From Acidobacteriaceae bacterium (GTDB taxonomy: Bacteria; Acidobacteriota; Terriglobia; Terriglobales; Acidobacteriaceae): 10,561 bases of DNA. Positions 6,455 to 10,561 of the stretch are shown piece after piece. The position numbers were made by a program, and so were the translations under genes. Each line of letters starts with the position of its first letter. Within the stretch, counting starts at the first letter, position 1. A model generated the notes under the pieces. The model ran no database searches, was not told the origin of the DNA, and worked only from the letters and a program-made list of their open reading frames with translations. Location of the stretch: the NCBI GenBank assembly GCA_003165455.1, contig PLUJ01000106.1:1-10561 (forward strand), read 5' to 3'.

Positions 6455-6483
6455 CGCAGCGCTGAAGGCGCTGCGCCACCCAA
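6455..6483 (+). repeat. REP-like palindrome, copy 2, between convergent genes
   Basis: CGCAGCGC (6455-6462) and GCGCTGCG (6468-6475) form a perfect 8-bp stem with loop TGAAG, followed by CCACCCAA. It matches copy 1 at 5702-5729 base for base except for one inserted G in the loop side. It sits in the gap between two convergent genes, so it could form a hairpin at both transcript ends, but no T-tract supports a canonical intrinsic terminator. Confidence 0.8.
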
Positions 6484-6529
6484 GGGCAAAACTTATTCCA
6501 GACAAGGGTTCGGTGCAATCGATTTCAGT

Positions 6530-8173
6530 TTACTTCTGCGCCACCAGTTCCCTTGCCCGGGTTAACTCCGGCCGGGTGGAGTTTGAGCCGACGCAGACTT
6601 TGAGGAGCTGCGCGTAATAGTCGGAGGCTTCGGTTGGTTTGCCGGCGGCTTCGGCGGCGCGGGCTGCGCCAGCGAGGCCGTCGAAGCGGTTGGGATTGAA
6701 CTTCAGGTCAGTTTGATACTCCGCCAGAGCTTGCTGCGGGCGCTTGGCTTCGAGCAACATGTCGGCGATCATCTCGCGGGCCGGGACACCTTCAGGCTCT
6801 TCGCCGAGCGAATCTTCTTTATCCGCGATCGGCCGCATGGCCTCGACTGCGTCGTCATCTTTGCCTTCGGAGAATGCAAGCCACGCCCGAGCTTGTTTCA
6901 GATCATCCGCAACCGCATCGGCGAATTCCGATTTCTCCGCCACCAGTTTTTTGTGAATGGCTTCCATCGCCTCGACATCCTTGCGAACTTCGTCGGGCTT
7001 GCGAAGATGCGCCGCGCCAACCGCCCGAGCCCAATACACGGTCGATTCTTCCGCAGTGTTCGCCACCTGGGTCGGCGGCAGGGCTGCCGCGCCTTGCCAG
7101 TCATGCATTTCGATGGGATAGAGCGCGCTTAACTTGGCCAGCATGGCCGCGTGCGGATCGAACCCCTTGCCGTACATATCATCTTTCTTGTTGGGCATGG
7201 CGCGGATCTCTTCGATCAGCGCGCGAGCGTCGGCATCGCGGCCGCTTTGCATGTAGGCGTAAAAGAGAAAATCCATGGCGTGGAATTGATGGCTTTCGCC
7301 GCCCATGCCCATGGCAGCAGTCTTGCGCGAGGCGGCGATGGACGCGAGATTGGAGTTAATGTCATCCTGCCAGAGGCCGACGCGAGCAAAAATGTGGGAT
7401 GGCATGTGCAGGGCGTGAGGAGCGGCGGGCGCGACCTGAGCATAGCGCCGAGCGGCGGGTAGACCGAGTTGGGCAAGTTGCGGCTTGTCATAGCTATGGA
7501 TCAAGTAGTGAGCCACGCCAGGATGGTCGGGTTCGATGGCGAAGAGTTTTTCGAGCACGGCGGCAGCGGCTTTGCGGTTGGCAAAGGTTGAGTCGTCGTG
7601 GGGCTCAGACGCGAGCAGAGAGAGCGCGTAGAAGGCGGCGGCTTCGTGATCGTCGGGATAAGTCTCGTAGACTTTCTTCATCGCATCGGAATAGGCCTTG
7701 GCGCGAGCCTCATGATTTAGTTTCTTGGAATCGGAGTAAAACGCTGCGATCGCGGCGATGTAGGCTTTCTCTCTCGGGGTGGTGGGACCATCGGTGGTTC
7801 TTGCTTCGTGAACTTCATCCATCCCGTGCTGGATGACTTTGGCGTCCGGATTGTTCCAAAGCTGATGCCAAAGGCTCATTGCAACGCCCCAGTGAGCCAT
7901 TGCGCAGTTGGGATCGTCGGCGCCAATCTGGATGAATTCTTTTTCCGCCTCTTCATACCAGAAGGAATGCAACAAGGCCACGCCACGTGCGAAGGGCTTT
8001 TGCACGGCGGGTGCGCAGGAAACCGGGAAGCTGACGGTTCCCAATTGTGTTGCGGTCAAGTCTTCATGATGATGCTGGGCTTGATCGTCAGCGGCAACAG
8101 CGGCGCCGGCGAGTGAGATCAGCCCGAGTGAAACCAGAAAGAGACAGATTGGCAGCCACAGGATACGCTTCAT
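6530..8173 (-). CDS. Exported TPR-repeat protein
   Basis: The 547-residue product begins with a signal peptide (MKR, then hydrophobic residues 4-27, likely cleavage after AVA). A short His-rich stretch, DDQAQHHHEDL, follows. The rest is helical repeat protein: an N-terminal TPR-like unit (62-95, LLHSFWYEEAEKEF ... DPNCAMAHWGVAMSLW), a middle part with HPGVAHYLIHSYD and APHALHMPSHIFARVG, and C-terminal TPRs (AKRPQQALAEYQTDLKFNP, then AGKPTEASDYYAQLL). It fits a widespread group of secreted tetratricopeptide proteins in acidobacteria and other phyla whose role is unknown; an extracytoplasmic scaffold role is a guess. The frame extends to an ATG at 8245, but I prefer 8173 because the signal peptide begins there, AGGTG lies five bases upstream, and a promoter lies between the two starts. 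It is convergent with the methyltransferase and divergent from the PAS gene. Confidence 0.9.
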   Translation of the reverse strand: MKRILWLPICLFLVSLGLISLAGAAVAADDQAQHHHEDLTATQLGTVSFPVSCAPAVQKPFARGVALLHSFWYEEAEKEFIQIGADDPNCAMAHWGVAMSLWHQLWNNPDAKVIQHGMDEVHEARTTDGPTTPREKAYIAAIAAFYSDSKKLNHEARAKAYSDAMKKVYETYPDDHEAAAFYALSLLASEPHDDSTFANRKAAAAVLEKLFAIEPDHPGVAHYLIHSYDKPQLAQLGLPAARRYAQVAPAAPHALHMPSHIFARVGLWQDDINSNLASIAASRKTAAMGMGGESHQFHAMDFLFYAYMQSGRDADARALIEEIRAMPNKKDDMYGKGFDPHAAMLAKLSALYPIEMHDWQGAAALPPTQVANTAEESTVYWARAVGAAHLRKPDEVRKDVEAMEAIHKKLVAEKSEFADAVADDLKQARAWLAFSEGKDDDAVEAMRPIADKEDSLGEEPEGVPAREMIADMLLEAKRPQQALAEYQTDLKFNPNRFDGLAGAARAAEAAGKPTEASDYYAQLLKVCVGSNSTRPELTRARELVAQK

Positions 8174-8194
8174 AGGGACACCTGCTGAAAGGCG

Positions 8195-8224
8195 AGTGTA
8201 ATGGGGTTGGCGCGGATGGGTCAA
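8195..8224 (-). promoter_or_regulatory. Sigma70-like promoter of the TPR gene
   Basis: On the minus strand TTGACC (8224-8219) and TACACT (8200-8195) are separated by 18 bases, matching the consensus at 5/6 and 4/6 positions. Transcription would start roughly 15 bases before an AGGTG Shine-Dalgarno-like sequence (8183-8179), which is five bases from the ATG at 8173. The promoter lies downstream of the alternative ATG at 8245 and argues against that start. Confidence 0.55.
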
Positions 8225-8461
8225 ACGCTTGCCACGCGAAATCAAGAGAAAAACGACTTAGCCTTTTGACTTACGCGACAGCTTACCCTATTTTTCCACT
8301 AACGACTTACTCCTGCGATCTATATGCTTAATTTATTTCTGTTCCTGACATTTCTGTTACTCTCCATAGATGCAAATAGGAGTCGCCGCAGGTTGACGCG
8401 CCTTTCCGCCCAAACTTAAAGCAGTAACTTCACGTCACTCAATCAGTACATTCAGCGGACC
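8225..8461. promoter_or_regulatory. AT-rich regulatory gap between the divergent TPR and PAS genes
   Basis: This gap is clearly more AT-rich than its flanks. GACTTA occurs three times in the same orientation (8255-8260, 8268-8273, 8304-8309), a possible set of regulator sites. For the rightward gene two weak promoter candidates are visible: CTGACA (8345-8350) with TAGATG 16 bases on, and TTGACG (8393-8398) with CTTAAA 16 bases on. Neither has a good -10, so the promoter is unresolved. Confidence 0.35.
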
Positions 8462-8466
8462 AGGAG
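8462..8466 (+). promoter_or_regulatory. Shine-Dalgarno of the PAS sensor gene
   Basis: AGGAG lies five bases before the ATG at 8472 and fixes that start. It is the best ribosome-binding site in the window. Confidence 0.75.
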
Positions 8467-8471
8467 TACCA

Positions 8472-10561
8472 ATGGGTTTGCACCCAGACTTAGAACAGCG
8501 CCACTCTTCTACCGAGATACCGGACTTAGACCCGCTCCGGCGAACTCTTGACGCAAACCAAGATTGGTACCAGGACATTGTGGAACACAGCCAGGATTTG
8601 CTGTGCATTCACAATCTTGAAGGCCGCCTTTTATCGGTCAATCCGGCACCAGCTCGTGCTCTCGGCTATAGCGTGGACGAGCTTTTGCGAACCTCTATGC
8701 GTGAACTCGTGGTGCCGGAGTTTCGCCTTCAATTCGATGCCTACCTAGCGGAGGTCGGACGCACAGGTCAGTCTCACGGGTTAATCAACCTGATTACACG
8801 GGCCGGCGAGCGCCGTGTTTGGAGATACTACAGCACGCTTCGAACGGAGGGCGTGGCTCACCCGATCGTGCGTGGAATCGCGCACGATATCACTGAGCAG
8901 TTTCGCGCAGAAAAGTCGATGCGCGAGATCAGCGAGAAATTGCTATCCGAAGTGCGGAAGAGCGAGGTGACTATCCGGGAGCTCCAACTCTTTCGGACTC
9001 TGCTTGACAACAGCAACGATGCGATCGAGGTCCTGGATCCGAAGACGTGTCGTTTTCTGGATGTGAATGCAAAGGCCTGCGAGGATTTAGGCTACAGCCG
9101 CGAAGAACTGCTTTCCATGAAAGCGTCCGACATCAATACGCAGATGACCGAAGCTGCAATTGAGACGCAACGAGAGAAATTGGAGACGAACGGATCGCTG
9201 GTATGGGAGAGCATTCACCGGAGAAAGGATGGAATCACCTTTCCGGTGGAAGTGAGCATGAAGTTGGTGAGATTAGATCGCGACTACGCGATTGCCGTTT
9301 GCCGCGATTTGACCGAGCGCAGGATGGCGGAATCGCGCCTGAAGGCGACCGAGGAACGAAATCAACTGGTGCATGAACGAGCACCGGTCGGGATCTGCTG
9401 GGTGGAAAGTAAAACAGGGCGGCTGCTAAGGGTAAATCCAAAATATTGTGAAATCGTAGGGCGGACGGAAAAAGATCTGTTGAATCGAGATTTCCAGAGT
9501 CTGACGCATCCAGATGACTTGCCGCGCAACCTGGAGAAGCTGCGGCAGCTCAGGGATGGGGAGATACGCAGCTACGAAATCGAAAAGAAATATTTCCGAC
9601 CGGATGGCTCGGTTCGATGGGTTCATGTGGAGGCGGCAGCGACGTGTCCCGAGGGACAATTGCCGGTTTGGCATATGGCGATTGTGCAGGACGTCACCGA
9701 GCGCAAGCGGGCGAAAGAACGGCTGCGCGAATTCGAGCGAGTGGTAGAAAATCTGGAAGAAATGGTGGTGGTGGTCGACCGGAGTTATCGATACACCCTC
9801 GCCAACAAGGCATTCCTGCGGTATTGGAACTTGGGTGAAGAACAGGTGGTGGGACATTCCGTGGCCGAGGTGATTCAGCAGGAATTGTTTGAAAGTGTGG
9901 CTCAGAGCAAATTGGACGAGTGCTTTCGGGGCAATGTGGTGAAATTTGAGGCGACCATTCGTTATCCGACCCTGGGGTCGCGGGACATCTCGTTGAGCTA
10001 TTCTCCGGTGGAGGGAGCCAGCGGAGTGGAACGGGTGGCTTGTGTAATGCGGGATGTCACGGAACAGAAGAAAGCAGAGCTGGCGTTACGAGAAAGCGAA
10101 GGACGAGAACGGTCAAGAGCCAAGGAGTTAGAGACGGTGCTGGAAGCGGTGCCGGTGGCGGTGTGCATTGCACATGATCGGGATTGCCAGCGGATTACGG
10201 GAAACTGGGCGGCGTACGAGCAGCTGGGTTTGCCGCAGGGCTCAAATATTTCTCATAGTGTTGTACCCGACGAGCGGCCGGCGTTCCGCTTACTGGAGAA
10301 TGGAGTGGAAGTTCCGCCGGAAATGTTGCCCATCCAGCAATCGGCAGCCACGGGAAAGCCGGTAAACCGCCGCGAGCTTACGTTGCAGTTTCAAGATGGC
10401 AGCAAGAAAGAAACGATCGTCAAAGTGGTTCCCTTGTTGAACGAAGAAGGCCAGCCGCGAGGGGCCGTAGCAGCTTCGGTGGACGTAACCGAATTGAGGA
10501 TGGCGGGGGAAGCATTGCGGCAGAGTGAGGAGCGGTTTCGTGTGGCGCTGAAGCATTCTCC
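8472..10561 (+). CDS. Multi-PAS sensor protein, probable sensor kinase (C-terminus beyond window)
   Basis: The frame is open for 696 codons from the ATG at 8472 to the window edge. I read five PAS/PAC units, each closing with a D-(I/L/V)-T-E motif: about residues 31-142 (ends HDITEQF), 170-282 (ends RDLTERR), 293-410 (HPDD and RPDGSVRWVHVEA, ends QDVTERK; a PAS_3-type domain), 420-530 (ends RDVTEQK) and 554-673 (ends VDVTEL). A sixth begins at about 684 (QSEERFRVALKHSP). A short charged helix (RAEKSMREISEKLLSEVRKSE) links units 1 and 2, as in signalling helices. There is no signal peptide or membrane segment, so the visible part looks cytoplasmic. Tandem PAS arrays of this kind usually precede a histidine kinase, and sometimes a GGDEF domain, but the output domain is not in the window. 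No ligand-binding Cys or His typical of flavin or heme PAS domains stands out. Confidence 0.88.
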   Translation, partial: MGLHPDLEQRHSSTEIPDLDPLRRTLDANQDWYQDIVEHSQDLLCIHNLEGRLLSVNPAPARALGYSVDELLRTSMRELVVPEFRLQFDAYLAEVGRTGQSHGLINLITRAGERRVWRYYSTLRTEGVAHPIVRGIAHDITEQFRAEKSMREISEKLLSEVRKSEVTIRELQLFRTLLDNSNDAIEVLDPKTCRFLDVNAKACEDLGYSREELLSMKASDINTQMTEAAIETQREKLETNGSLVWESIHRRKDGITFPVEVSMKLVRLDRDYAIAVCRDLTERRMAESRLKATEERNQLVHERAPVGICWVESKTGRLLRVNPKYCEIVGRTEKDLLNRDFQSLTHPDDLPRNLEKLRQLRDGEIRSYEIEKKYFRPDGSVRWVHVEAAATCPEGQLPVWHMAIVQDVTERKRAKERLREFERVVENLEEMVVVVDRSYRYTLANKAFLRYWNLGEEQVVGHSVAEVIQQELFESVAQSKLDECFRGNVVKFEATIRYPTLGSRDISLSYSPVEGASGVERVACVMRDVTEQKKAELALRESEGRERSRAKELETVLEAVPVAVCIAHDRDCQRITGNWAAYEQLGLPQGSNISHSVVPDERPAFRLLENGVEVPPEMLPIQQSAATGKPVNRRELTLQFQDGSKKETIVKVVPLLNEEGQPRGAVAASVDVTELRMAGEALRQSEERFRVALKHS

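Noticed and set aside
6713..7836. Plus-strand open frames inside the TPR gene
   Set aside because: They are antisense to a strongly supported exported TPR protein and show no protein-like pattern.
8309..8383. Long-range inverted repeat ACTCCT / AGGAGT in the divergent gap
   Set aside because: Only six bases pair across a gap of more than 60 bases, which is expected by chance.

Overview
The window reads as a chromosomal segment of a GC-rich Gram-negative bacterium, most likely an acidobacterium (Acidobacteriota). I infer this from the lipopolysaccharide inner-core genes, from short dispersed palindromes of a type I associate with acidobacterial intergenic regions, and from the general make-up of the proteins. 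No rRNA or other phylogenetic marker is present, so the phylum is an inference.

Layout. (1) 1-488, minus strand: the start of a gene for an exported protein of unknown function, running off the left edge. (2) 598-5674, plus strand: a tightly packed block for the lipid A-Kdo-heptose inner core of LPS: waaA (Kdo transferase), lpxK (lipid A 4'-kinase), rfaE1 and rfaE2 (the two halves of ADP-heptose synthesis that are fused as HldE in E. coli), and a waaC-like heptosyltransferase. waaA/lpxK and rfaE2/waaC overlap by a few bases. The two other junctions are short AT-rich gaps. (3) 5663-5816: a repeat-rich gap holding two palindromes and a CT-rich degenerate tandem array; the first palindrome supplies the waaC stop codon. 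(4) 5875-6435, plus: a small membrane methyltransferase of the isoprenylcysteine/phospholipid methyltransferase type, followed by a second copy of one palindrome. (5) 6530-8173, minus: an exported TPR-repeat protein with a good sigma70-like promoter. (6) 8472-10561, plus: the N-terminal part of a sensor protein with at least five tandem PAS domains, cut by the right edge.

How the genes work together. LpxK completes the tetra-acylated lipid A precursor (lipid IVA), WaaA adds Kdo, RfaE1 and RfaE2 make the activated heptose, and the GT9 enzyme attaches the first heptose. The pathway partners GmhA, GmhB and HldD are not in the window. The membrane methyltransferase, TPR protein and PAS sensor have no demonstrable link to this pathway.

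I do not see a clear new multi-gene system. The most unusual signals are non-coding: the REP-like palindromes that reach into a coding sequence, an AT-rich island with a palindrome and a duplicated TTG start in front of rfaE2, and a possible leaderless promoter at 496-501. The G-over-C skew of the plus strand also drops between the LPS block and the TPR gene.
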